Assembly (NCBI GenBank): GCA_023388035.1 | Contig: JAEWGY010000056.1 | Location: 1-13,451 of the forward strand | Source of the DNA: Bacillota bacterium | Lineage (GTDB): Bacteria > Bacillota_I > Bacilli_A > Erysipelotrichales > Erysipelotrichaceae | DNA: 13,451 nucleotides | Reading direction: 5' to 3' | Part shown: positions 1 to 6,244 of the stretch, piece by piece | Numbering within the stretch: position 1 is the first letter of the stretch | Layout of the letters: every line of letters starts with the position of its first letter | Notes under the pieces: model-generated | Databases searched by the model: none | Told to the model about the DNA's origin: nothing | What the model saw: only the letters and a program-made list of their open reading frames with translations | Position numbers and translations under genes: made by a program

Positions 1-530
1 AAGAATACTGGGAAGATGGTACTATTCCATGGTTTAGGATGGAAGATATAAGAAAAAATGGAAATATATTATCCCAATCAATTCAATATGTAAATGAAAA
101 AGCTGTAAAGGGAGAACTATTTCCAGAAAATTCTATTATTGTAGCAACAACTGCAACAATAGGTGAACATGCGCTTATAACAGTGCCTTCATTAGCTAAT
201 CAAAGATTTACTTATCTGATGTTAAAGGAAGAATACAAAGAAAGATTTTTACCAAAGTTTTTATACTATTATTGTTATAAGTTAGATGAGTATTGTTTAA
301 ATAATTTAAATGTATCTAATTTTGCATCAGTTGACATGAAGAAATTTTCTAAATTTAAATTTCCCCTCCCACCACTTCCAGTACAAGAGTATATAGTAAA
401 TATCCTAGATAGATTTGACATGCTATGTAATGACTTAACTAAAGGATTACCTTCTGAAATAGATGCTAGGACTAAACAATATGAATATTATAGAGATAGA
501 TTGCTTGAATTTAAAGAAAAGATATTCTAA
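1..530 (+). CDS. hsdS: Type I restriction-modification specificity subunit HsdS, C-terminal part (5' truncated by window edge)
   Basis: HsdS gives a type I R-M complex its DNA target; it pairs with HsdM and HsdR, which are not in this window. The reading frame is open from base 3, so the ATG at 39 is an internal Met: upstream codons read EYWEDGTIPWFR, the typical start of a target recognition domain (dG.ipW). What remains is one recognition domain (roughly the first 115 visible residues, with IVATTATIGEHALI and NQRFTYL) followed by the conserved helical spacer: PLPPLPVQEYIVNILDRFD, then EIDARTKQYEYYRDRLL. The protein ends naturally at 530 (TAA), and that stop lies in the loop of a terminator hairpin. 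It is the only + strand gene at this end, and type I loci are often horizontally acquired. The family call is firm. Whether a full two-domain HsdS lies upstream cannot be seen. Confidence 0.9.
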   Translation, partial: EYWEDGTIPWFRMEDIRKNGNILSQSIQYVNEKAVKGELFPENSIIVATTATIGEHALITVPSLANQRFTYLMLKEEYKERFLPKFLYYYCYKLDEYCLNNLNVSNFASVDMKKFSKFKFPLPPLPVQEYIVNILDRFDMLCNDLTKGLPSEIDARTKQYEYYRDRLLEFKEKIF

Positions 531-542
531 TGAATATCTTTT
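517..542 (+). terminator. Intrinsic terminator of hsdS, possibly bidirectional
   Basis: A perfect 11-bp stem (AAAAGATATTC at 517-527, GAATATCTTTT at 532-542) has a 4-nt loop, TAAT, that contains the hsdS stop codon. On the + strand it runs into a T-rich tail (TTTTATTTTG). On the minus strand the stem is followed by a weaker TTTTCTTT tail, so it could also end a minus-strand transcript coming from the small ORF at 582-665. The low GC content of the stem makes leakage through it likely; this last point is inference. Confidence 0.7.
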
Positions 543-581
543 ATTTTGTTTATAGGTTTTAAGGAAGAATGACTAATTAAA

Positions 582-665
582 TTATAAAATTAAAATACTG
601 AATAAATAAATTGTAAGTATGAATAATAAAAATCGTTTAATTTGAATTATTTGTTTATCGGTCAT
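582..665 (-). CDS. Candidate 27-aa hydrophobic small membrane peptide (type I toxin-like)
   Basis: The reading frame starts at ATG 665-663, encodes 27 residues and stops at TAA 584-582. A polar, basic N-terminus (MTDKQIIQIKR) is followed by 16 uncharged, mostly aliphatic and aromatic residues (FLLFILTIYLFSILIL), enough for a single short membrane helix that ends at the C-terminus. AGGAG at 677-673 lies 7 nt upstream of the ATG, one of the best Shine-Dalgarno matches in the window, and a good promoter (744-716) precedes it. Size, charge pattern and hydrophobic tail match the general form of type I toxin peptides (ShoB, Ibs, Fst and TisB classes); I have no homology evidence. It runs antisense to any read-through from hsdS. 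It could instead be a small regulatory or membrane-partner peptide, or a chance frame in AT-rich DNA, though the SD argues against chance. Confidence 0.45.
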   Translation of the reverse strand: MTDKQIIQIKRFLLFILTIYLFSILIL

Positions 666-675
666 TTTCTCTCTC

Positions 676-696
676 CTAAAATAAATATTGCGACAT
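676..696 (-). CDS. Six-codon leader minicistron coupled to the 27-aa ORF (candidate)
   Basis: ATG at 696-694 opens MSQYLF and stops at TAG 678-676. The stop shares bases with the AGGAG (677-673) of the next ORF, the classic arrangement for translational coupling. The SD-like AAGGA just upstream has only 3-4 nt of spacing, so initiation may be weak. Its SD and start codon lie entirely within the right arm of the 13-bp inverted repeat. Functionally this recalls the mok leader that controls hok. The reading is speculative because so short a frame can occur by chance. Confidence 0.25.
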   Translation of the reverse strand: MSQYLF

Positions 697-706
697 TCTT
701 CCTTAA

Positions 707-735
707 GTTAATTTTATTATAATATAAAATTTAAC
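707..735. promoter_or_regulatory. AT-rich palindrome centred on the -10 box of the small ORF promoter
   Basis: GTTAATTTTAT (707-717) mirrors ATAAAATTTAAC (724-735) with one bulged T, leaving TATAAT in the centre. It could be an operator over the promoter, or a weak hairpin ending the operon that stops at 746. There is no U-tract in the minus direction, so it is a poor terminator. AT richness makes chance symmetry easier, hence the modest confidence. Confidence 0.35.
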
Positions 736-744
736 CGTTTACAA
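716..744 (-). promoter_or_regulatory. Sigma-A-type promoter for the small ORF unit
   Basis: On the minus strand TTGTAA (744-739) and TATAAT (721-716) are separated by exactly 17 nt. The -10 is a consensus match and the -35 matches four of six positions. Transcription would start near 709, a few nucleotides before the right inverted-repeat arm, which would place that arm at the extreme 5' end of the RNA. The -35 lies immediately downstream of the yqeK::mtnN stop, so the unit can be transcribed apart from the upstream operon. Confidence 0.5.
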
Positions 745-745
745 T

Positions 746-2008
746 TTAAATGATTGTCTTAATTAGATTAAGAGTATTATTCGCACTTATCTGACTTGCC
801 TTAGTTAGGAATTCATCAAAACTTAATTCATTATGTTCATCATAAATATTATCAGAAATTGATCTTATGATAAGCCATTCAATTTTAAAGAAATCACAGA
901 CCCTAGCTATAGCACTAGCTTCCATATCACAGCTAATAGCACTTGGGAAAAATTGCTTAATTTCGACTAGCTCTTCCTTTTTATGGATAAAACTATCTCC
1001 AGATACCATATCGCCATAAATAGCATTAGGTATTATTGATCTAGCCTTAGTAAGTAAATAAGGACTTGCGCTAAAACTAATTCTTTCATTATTAAAAGAT
1101 CTTTCCCAATTAGGTATTTTAAAATCATGATAAGCTACTCTTCTAGCAATAACAACTTCACCCTGCTTAATATCTTCCTTTAAACTACCAGCTGATCCAA
1201 TATTAAGTACATAATCAAAATCAAATTTGGCAATAAAATAACTAGTATTTAATGCAGCATTAACCTTACCAATACCTGATTTTATTAGTATGCATTCTTT
1301 ATTATAATAATTAAACTGATAATACTTAATAGTATTTAATTCTTTTTCCTCATATTTAACTAGGTCTAATAAAGTCTTAATTTCCTCATCCATAGCTGCA
1401 ATAATAAGAATGCGATTTGATCTAGGAAATGTTTTTAGATAGTTTTCATAATTTTTAAGACGATTAGTTTCATCACGATGATTATTATAATCTTCAGTCT
1501 CCTTTTTACATTGGATGAAAGCTTTATTAAGATCTTTGAAGGCTAATTCATAATTGTGCTTACAAAGATAGCGTCTTCCTTCTTCATTTTTATCCGCAAG
1601 ATAAATAATCTTAGCTAAGAGTGAATCATCACTACCATCACTATGAGCTTTAATAGCATTTAAGATATCATTATTTAATTTGGTATTTTCTTTTAAATAA
1701 TAATAAGCAGTATAAGGATGTAAGATTTCGATGGCTGCCTTTTTATCATATTCCTTATCTTTTAAATAATTTAATGTATCTTCATCACTCCATTCTTTAG
1801 TGATATCATGAAGCATTCCTGCAAGATAAGCATAATTAGGATTGTAATTATGTTTTAAGGCTAATTTATAAGCTAAGAGAGCGACTCTTTTACTATGCTC
1901 ATAGCGATAAGTTGATAGTATCTTACTAACCTCATCATCGATAAAATGAGGATCATGATTAATTATTTCGTCTAAGTTAGAACTATTTAATTTAGTTAAT
2001 AAATTCAT
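746..2008 (-). CDS. Fusion: YqeK-type HD-domain Ap4A hydrolase + 5'-methylthioadenosine/S-adenosylhomocysteine nucleosidase
   Basis: This 420-residue protein joins two enzymes normally encoded separately. Residues about 1-150 are a YqeK HD domain, which hydrolyses diadenosine tetraphosphate symmetrically to ADP: H38 (YEHSKRV), H67-D68 (AGMLHDITKEW), H97, H122 (AIKAHSDG) and D139 (YLADKNEEGRR) supply the metal ligands. A charged linker runs to about 195. Residues about 198-420 are MtnN (Pfs), which cleaves the glycosidic bond of MTA, SAH and 5'-deoxyadenosine: E209 in AAMDEE, E363 in CDMEASAIA and D386 in RSISDN correspond to E. coli E12, E174 and D197, and the nucleobase-side GSAG is at 271-274. 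Both active sites look complete, so I infer a bifunctional enzyme. It is the last gene of the parE operon and overlaps yhbY by 4 nt. No frameshift is needed to join the halves. Confidence 0.9.
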   Translation of the reverse strand: MNLLTKLNSSNLDEIINHDPHFIDDEVSKILSTYRYEHSKRVALLAYKLALKHNYNPNYAYLAGMLHDITKEWSDEDTLNYLKDKEYDKKAAIEILHPYTAYYYLKENTKLNNDILNAIKAHSDGSDDSLLAKIIYLADKNEEGRRYLCKHNYELAFKDLNKAFIQCKKETEDYNNHRDETNRLKNYENYLKTFPRSNRILIIAAMDEEIKTLLDLVKYEEKELNTIKYYQFNYYNKECILIKSGIGKVNAALNTSYFIAKFDFDYVLNIGSAGSLKEDIKQGEVVIARRVAYHDFKIPNWERSFNNERISFSASPYLLTKARSIIPNAIYGDMVSGDSFIHKKEELVEIKQFFPSAISCDMEASAIARVCDFFKIEWLIIRSISDNIYDEHNELSFDEFLTKASQISANNTLNLIKTII

Positions 2009-2292
2009 AATTTTAATTTATTTTCCTTACTTCTTTTATATAGCACAAAGGTTCTACCGATTTTATGCACTAAATTAGAATTAGTATAAGAAATGCAATA
2101 ATCAATAGCTTCCTCTAAGCTTACTTTACAACTTTTTAAAATACTTACCTTCACTAATTCCTGAGCTTTTAGATTATCTTCTAAAGTATTTATTATATTA
2201 TAATCTAAACCATCTTTCCCGATAATTACAAAGGGTCTTAAGGAATTAGCAAGCTTGCGTAATTTTGTTTTATCTTTATTATTAAGTTTCAT
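2005..2292 (-). CDS. yhbY: YhbY/CRS1-family RNA-binding ribosome assembly factor
   Basis: A 95-residue single-domain protein of the usual length for YhbY (B. subtilis YqeI). The family is KH-like, binds pre-50S ribosomal particles and acts in the cytoplasm. Seen directly: LRKLANSLRPFVIIGKDGL (residues 11-29) with the GKDGL loop expected to contact RNA, ELVKVSI in the middle, and a C-terminal HKIGRTFVLYKRS strand, all typical of the family. It is translationally coupled at both ends: its ATG overlaps the yqeH TGA by 4 nt, and its own TGA overlaps the ATG of the YqeK::MtnN fusion. Its place between yqeH and yqeK is the conserved Bacilli order, but nadD, which usually lies between yhbY and yqeK, is absent. 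Confidence 0.92.
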   Translation of the reverse strand: MKLNNKDKTKLRKLANSLRPFVIIGKDGLDYNIINTLEDNLKAQELVKVSILKSCKVSLEEAIDYCISYTNSNLVHKIGRTFVLYKRSKENKLKL

Positions 2293-3314
2293 GATAACCT
2301 TTCTACTTGGATATTTTTATTAATATTTATCTTAATTTTAGCCTTACCGATGATTTCAATTATACCAAGACCATTTATTCCTAGCGTAATATTATGCTTA
2401 CTAATGAATTCAACTTCTTTTAAGTCAAAAGGCAGGGCTATTTCTTTTTTAGTGAAATGATTAAGATAATAATGTTCTTTATTTTTTATAGCAGTTCGAT
2501 GAATGTTTAAATGATTTGAAAGCCATAATTTAAGACTAGCTTTAGAACTATTAATTTCAATCATAACTAAGCCTTCAATACAGTATAATTGATTACTATA
2601 AAGCTGATATATTAATGGTTTTAGGGTATTTTGGATACTAACCTTTTTAATGCTTTTTGGTGTTAAATAATTTAAAAGATCATGCTTATTAATAAAACCA
2701 GGACAATCAATGAAGCGATAATCATTGTGCTTTATTTCATTAAAGTCAACACTAGTATTTAAATAATAAGAAGTAGTTAATAATTCCTTTTCAATTAAAG
2801 AATTAATGATGGTCGATTTACCCGCATTAGAATAGCCGATAAATAAGAAATCTTTAAGCTCATATTCACTAGCTATTTCAAAGAATAATTCCTTAAAATT
2901 AGGATCTTTTTTTCTAGTTGAGATGACTTCTAAGCTACTTACCTTCTTAAATTTATGATTGATGAAATTATAGGCCTTAAGTAAGTATTTATCAATATTT
3001 AAATTATGTGGTAACAAATCAATTTTAGATAAAATGACAATGAGCTTTTTATCTGTTAATAAACTAATTATTTCATCACTGATATTAAGTTCATAGAAAA
3101 GACAATCAACAATATAAACAATACAACCGTTGAATTCCTTAATTTTATTTCTTACTAAATCATCCTCAAGTTTTATTACTAAATTCTCATTATAATGCCT
3201 CAGTCTAAAACAACGTTTACAATAATCTTTAGTTATATCTATAACATAACCTAATTCCTCAGGTCTTTCGTTTTGTAATAAAACACCACAGCCTTTACAT
3301 TTTTTGATACTCAT
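2289..3314 (-). CDS. yqeH: Circularly permuted ribosome-biogenesis GTPase YqeH
   Basis: YqeH is needed for 30S subunit assembly. The 341-residue protein starts with a zinc finger (C6-x2-C9 and C32-x2-C35). The GTPase motifs then come in permuted order: G4 SKID (96-99), G5 region EVIST (129-133), G1 GYSNAGKS (160-167), G2 region 181-190 and G3 DCPG (203-206). A C-terminal beta-rich domain follows. It is slightly shorter than the Bacillus protein (about 366). Oddly, where the family normally reads SYFPGTTLD this protein reads SYYLNTSVD, so the hallmark PGTT of G2 is LNTS. The flanking SY and D are kept, so the alignment is secure. The ATG lies inside yqeG (20-nt overlap) with only a weak SD (AAGAAA), suggesting coupling. 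The call is firm; how well it hydrolyses GTP is open. Confidence 0.93.
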   Translation of the reverse strand: MSIKKCKGCGVLLQNERPEELGYVIDITKDYCKRCFRLRHYNENLVIKLEDDLVRNKIKEFNGCIVYIVDCLFYELNISDEIISLLTDKKLIVILSKIDLLPHNLNIDKYLLKAYNFINHKFKKVSSLEVISTRKKDPNFKELFFEIASEYELKDFLFIGYSNAGKSTIINSLIEKELLTTSYYLNTSVDFNEIKHNDYRFIDCPGFINKHDLLNYLTPKSIKKVSIQNTLKPLIYQLYSNQLYCIEGLVMIEINSSKASLKLWLSNHLNIHRTAIKNKEHYYLNHFTKKEIALPFDLKEVEFISKHNITLGINGLGIIEIIGKAKIKININKNIQVERLS

Positions 3315-3777
3315 AATTTCTTTTTATATAATTCTCTATCCTTCTATTTAATTTAGTATAAATTAGATCTTTAACACTTAATGGATCCACTAAAAGAAAA
3401 TCATAATTTAATCTTTTAGCTAAAAGAGCATCCGTAAATAATTGATCACCAATATATAAAATTTCTTTTATGGAATACTTATTTATAACTTTTTTTAAAT
3501 AATAATACATTCTTTTACTAGGTTTTAAGGCAAAGCCTAAATAATGATAATAAGAACTCTTAGGAATTTGTTTGAGATTATTGGATACGATAATTATTTC
3601 TATACCTAATTCATTAACCTTTTGAATAAATTCTAAAGCTCTATCATCTAAAGCCTGTTTTTTTGCATCTATTAAGGTGTTATCTAAATCAATGATTAAT
3701 AATTTATATTTCTTTAATTTAATTAATTCAATTTCAAAGATTGACTTATAATAATATTTAATTCTAAAATAATTCAT
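3295..3777 (-). CDS. yqeG: YqeG-family HAD-type phosphatase
   Basis: This 160-residue HAD subfamily IIIA protein shows all the motifs: DLDNTL (30-35, nucleophile D30 and acid D32), SNN (65-67), KPSK (85-88) and GDQLFTD (110-116). The closing segment LNRRIENYIKR is family-typical. The physiological substrate of YqeG is uncertain; related HAD proteins act on phosphatidylglycerol phosphate or small phosphates. The start at 3777 is supported because the N-terminus (KSIFEIELIKLKKYKLLIIDLD) matches the family from its beginning. The ATG lies 14 nt inside the end of parC, with no SD of its own, so translation is probably by reinitiation. Its position directly before yqeH is the widely conserved order. 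Confidence 0.92.
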   Translation of the reverse strand: MNYFRIKYYYKSIFEIELIKLKKYKLLIIDLDNTLIDAKKQALDDRALEFIQKVNELGIEIIIVSNNLKQIPKSSYYHYLGFALKPSKRMYYYLKKVINKYSIKEILYIGDQLFTDALLAKRLNYDFLLVDPLSVKDLIYTKLNRRIENYIKRNYEYQKM

Positions 3778-6244
3778 CTAACAAACTAATAGCTTCAGGA
3801 ATACTTTTTTCATCACTATTTGTAATAACAATCTTCTCTAATTCCTTAAGTGTTTCAAGAATGAAATAATTACTATCATAATTCGTTTTACCATAGCCCT
3901 TATCAGTCCCTAATAAAGCAATATCACTAACACTTAAATTAGTTAGTTCATCTTTACTAATGATCTTTAAAAAATCATAATCATCTAAGATAAAAGCCTT
4001 TTTAACCTCATCTAATTTAGTTTTTTGTTTTTTAGTTAAGGATTCACCCTTTCTTGCTCGTGAGGTCTTTTTAAGATCACTAATTTTAATTTTTTTAGCT
4101 CCTCCTTTTACATTAAAAAGAACTAAAAACTTTGTTTTATCTACATTATTAATGATGCATAATTCCTTAGCCCAATTATCAGGACTAGCCTTAATACCGA
4201 TTAGGCCACTAGTCTTAGTCTTAGAAGTACTAATACTACTTAAGGGGTAGTAATTGTATGAGGCATTTTCATTTATTATAAGCACTTCATCATGAGGATC
4301 ATAGGATTCGCTAATAGCTACTAAGCGATCATCTTCACTTTTGAATTTCATTAGTTGATAAAGTTTGCTTGTTCGTGATACTTCTAAATCTTTAATTGCA
4401 GTAAGCTTTAAATAACCCATCTTAGTAAGTGAAACAATTCTTAAATCAGAATTAAAATCCTTAATGATATAAGCTTTAATGATTTTTTGTTTTTCATCAC
4501 TCTTTAAATAAGTATTAAAATGTTTACCAATATCCATCCACTTTGAATACTCTAATTCGTATATTGGAATTACGCCATAATTACCTAAATCGGTAAAGAA
4601 TAAAAGGTAATTTAGATTATCAACTTTTTCAATGTGTAAAATTTTATCATTCTCTTTAAACTTACCAATGTTCTCAAAAGCACTATAAGATTTAAGTGTT
4701 GCTTTTTTAAGATAACCATCTTTAGAAATAGAAATTACAACCGTTTCTTTAGTAATTAAATCTTCCTTTGCGATATTAATTGTTTCAATTTCTTTTTCAA
4801 TCAAAGTTAAACGCTTTTTAGCATAATTTTCCTTTACTTCCTTAAGTTCATTAATAATCGTATTATTTAAAATTACCTGATTCTCAATAATTTGTTTGAG
4901 TTCTAAAAGTTTAGTATTTAAGGAAGCCATCTCTAATCTAAACTCTTTAATATCGGTATTAGTTAAACGATATAAACGTAAATTAACAATTGTTTCTGCT
5001 TGAATCTGCGTAAAATTATAATTTTCAATTAATTTATTAATCGCATCTGTCTTATTATTAGAAGCTTTAATTAAATCAATAATTTCATCAATTATACTTA
5101 CTGCATATATTAAACCTTCAAGGATATGTAATCTTTCTTCATATTTCTTTTTAAGAAAATTAGAACGATTTAAAACCACTTCTTTTTTATGTCTTAAAAA
5201 GGCGCTGATAATTTCTTTTAAACTTAGTAATTTAGGTTTATCATCAACTATCGCAACCATATTGAAATTATAATAGATTTGTAAATCAGTATTCTTATAT
5301 AGGTACTTTAAGATAAAATCAACATTACTACCCTTTTTAAGATCAATAACAATCCTAAGTCCTGATCGATCCGATTCATCTCTAACATCACTTATACCAT
5401 CAATTTCCTTATTAATTCTTATCTCATCAATTTTACTTACTAAGTTTGACTTGACAACTTCATAAGGAATTTCAGTTATAATTATTTGATTCTTCTTTTG
5501 ATCGAAATGGTGTCTTCCTCTAATGACAACGCGACCCTTACCAGTTTCATAAGCTTTCTTAATTTCATTTTCACCCTGAATAATAGCTCCGGTTGGAAAG
5601 TCAGGACCCTTAATAAAGCTCATTAAATCCTGATTATCAGCATCGGGATTATTTAAAAAATAGATACAGGCATCAATTATTTCCGCTAAATTATGGGGTG
5701 GTATTTCCGTAGCATAACCAGCTGCAATACCAGTTGAACCATTTAGTAATAACAAAGGTAATTTAGCAGGTAAAACAGTTGGTTCTAATAAGGTATCATC
5801 AAAATTATAAGCCCATTTAACACTATCATATTCAATATCATCTAATAAATTTGTAGCAAATTTAGAAAGTCTTGCTTCAGTATAACGCATAGCAGCTGCT
5901 GGATCGTTATCAATTGATCCATTATTACCCTGCATATCAATTAATACCTCATTAAGTTTCCATGATTGTGACATTCTAACCATGGCTTCATAGACGGAAT
6001 AATCACCATGAGGATGAAAATTACCGATGATTAAACCAACACTTTTAGCTGATTTACGATAGGCATTTTTATGATTATTACCATCGTAATACATCGCATA
6101 AATGATTCTTCTTTGAACTGGTTTAAGACCATCTCTAGCATCAGGTAATGCTCTATCTTGAATAATATACTTAGAATATCTCGCGAAACGATCTTTAAAA
6201 ATCGTTTGTAAATTTTCGTTAATATTTAAATTTTCCATACTCAC
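3764..6244 (-). CDS. parC: DNA topoisomerase IV subunit A
   Basis: The DNA cleavage and re-joining subunit of topoisomerase IV, which unlinks daughter chromosomes with ParE. The 826-residue protein has the ParC opening (RFARYSKYIIQDRALPDARD, 19-38; DGLKPVQRR), the catalytic tyrosine Y121 in AMRYTEARLS, tower and coiled-coil regions to about 490, and a C-terminal beta-pinwheel that lacks the GyrA box (QRRGGRG), which excludes gyrase A. In the quinolone-resistance region it reads HPHGDYSVYEA (77-87): Y82 occupies the position of S. aureus GrlA Ser80, while E86, equivalent to Glu84, is kept. The start is either GTG 6244, giving a GTGA overlap with the parE stop, or ATG 6238, preceded by AGGTGA only 2 nt away. 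I list the longer form. Confidence 0.95.
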   Translation of the reverse strand: MSMENLNINENLQTIFKDRFARYSKYIIQDRALPDARDGLKPVQRRIIYAMYYDGNNHKNAYRKSAKSVGLIIGNFHPHGDYSVYEAMVRMSQSWKLNEVLIDMQGNNGSIDNDPAAAMRYTEARLSKFATNLLDDIEYDSVKWAYNFDDTLLEPTVLPAKLPLLLLNGSTGIAAGYATEIPPHNLAEIIDACIYFLNNPDADNQDLMSFIKGPDFPTGAIIQGENEIKKAYETGKGRVVIRGRHHFDQKKNQIIITEIPYEVVKSNLVSKIDEIRINKEIDGISDVRDESDRSGLRIVIDLKKGSNVDFILKYLYKNTDLQIYYNFNMVAIVDDKPKLLSLKEIISAFLRHKKEVVLNRSNFLKKKYEERLHILEGLIYAVSIIDEIIDLIKASNNKTDAINKLIENYNFTQIQAETIVNLRLYRLTNTDIKEFRLEMASLNTKLLELKQIIENQVILNNTIINELKEVKENYAKKRLTLIEKEIETINIAKEDLITKETVVISISKDGYLKKATLKSYSAFENIGKFKENDKILHIEKVDNLNYLLFFTDLGNYGVIPIYELEYSKWMDIGKHFNTYLKSDEKQKIIKAYIIKDFNSDLRIVSLTKMGYLKLTAIKDLEVSRTSKLYQLMKFKSEDDRLVAISESYDPHDEVLIINENASYNYYPLSSISTSKTKTSGLIGIKASPDNWAKELCIINNVDKTKFLVLFNVKGGAKKIKISDLKKTSRARKGESLTKKQKTKLDEVKKAFILDDYDFLKIISKDELTNLSVSDIALLGTDKGYGKTNYDSNYFILETLKELEKIVITNSDEKSIPEAISLLDELF

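Larger units (their letters stand above)
559..706. repeat. 13-bp perfect inverted repeat bracketing a small ORF unit
   Basis: TTAAGGAAGAATG at 559-571 is the exact reverse complement of CATTCTTCCTTAA at 694-706, with 122 bp between the arms. The arms frame a minicistron, a strong ribosome binding site and a 27-codon ORF on the minus strand. In the minus-strand RNA the 5' arm (UUAAGGAAGAAUG) carries an SD-like AAGGA and the AUG of the minicistron, and the 3' arm lies in the 3' UTR. The two ends of the RNA could therefore pair and hide that ribosome binding site. A mobile miniature element is the alternative, but I see no target duplication at the ends. Confidence 0.75.

Noticed and set aside
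39..41. ATG as a start of a complete 163-aa protein
   Set aside because: The same frame stays open to base 3 with typical HsdS sequence (IPWFR) upstream, so this is an internal Met of a truncated gene.
559..706. MITE or IS remnant
   Set aside because: The arms are inverted repeats of 13 bp, but no target duplication, transposase fragment or second copy is seen in the window; kept only as an alternative.
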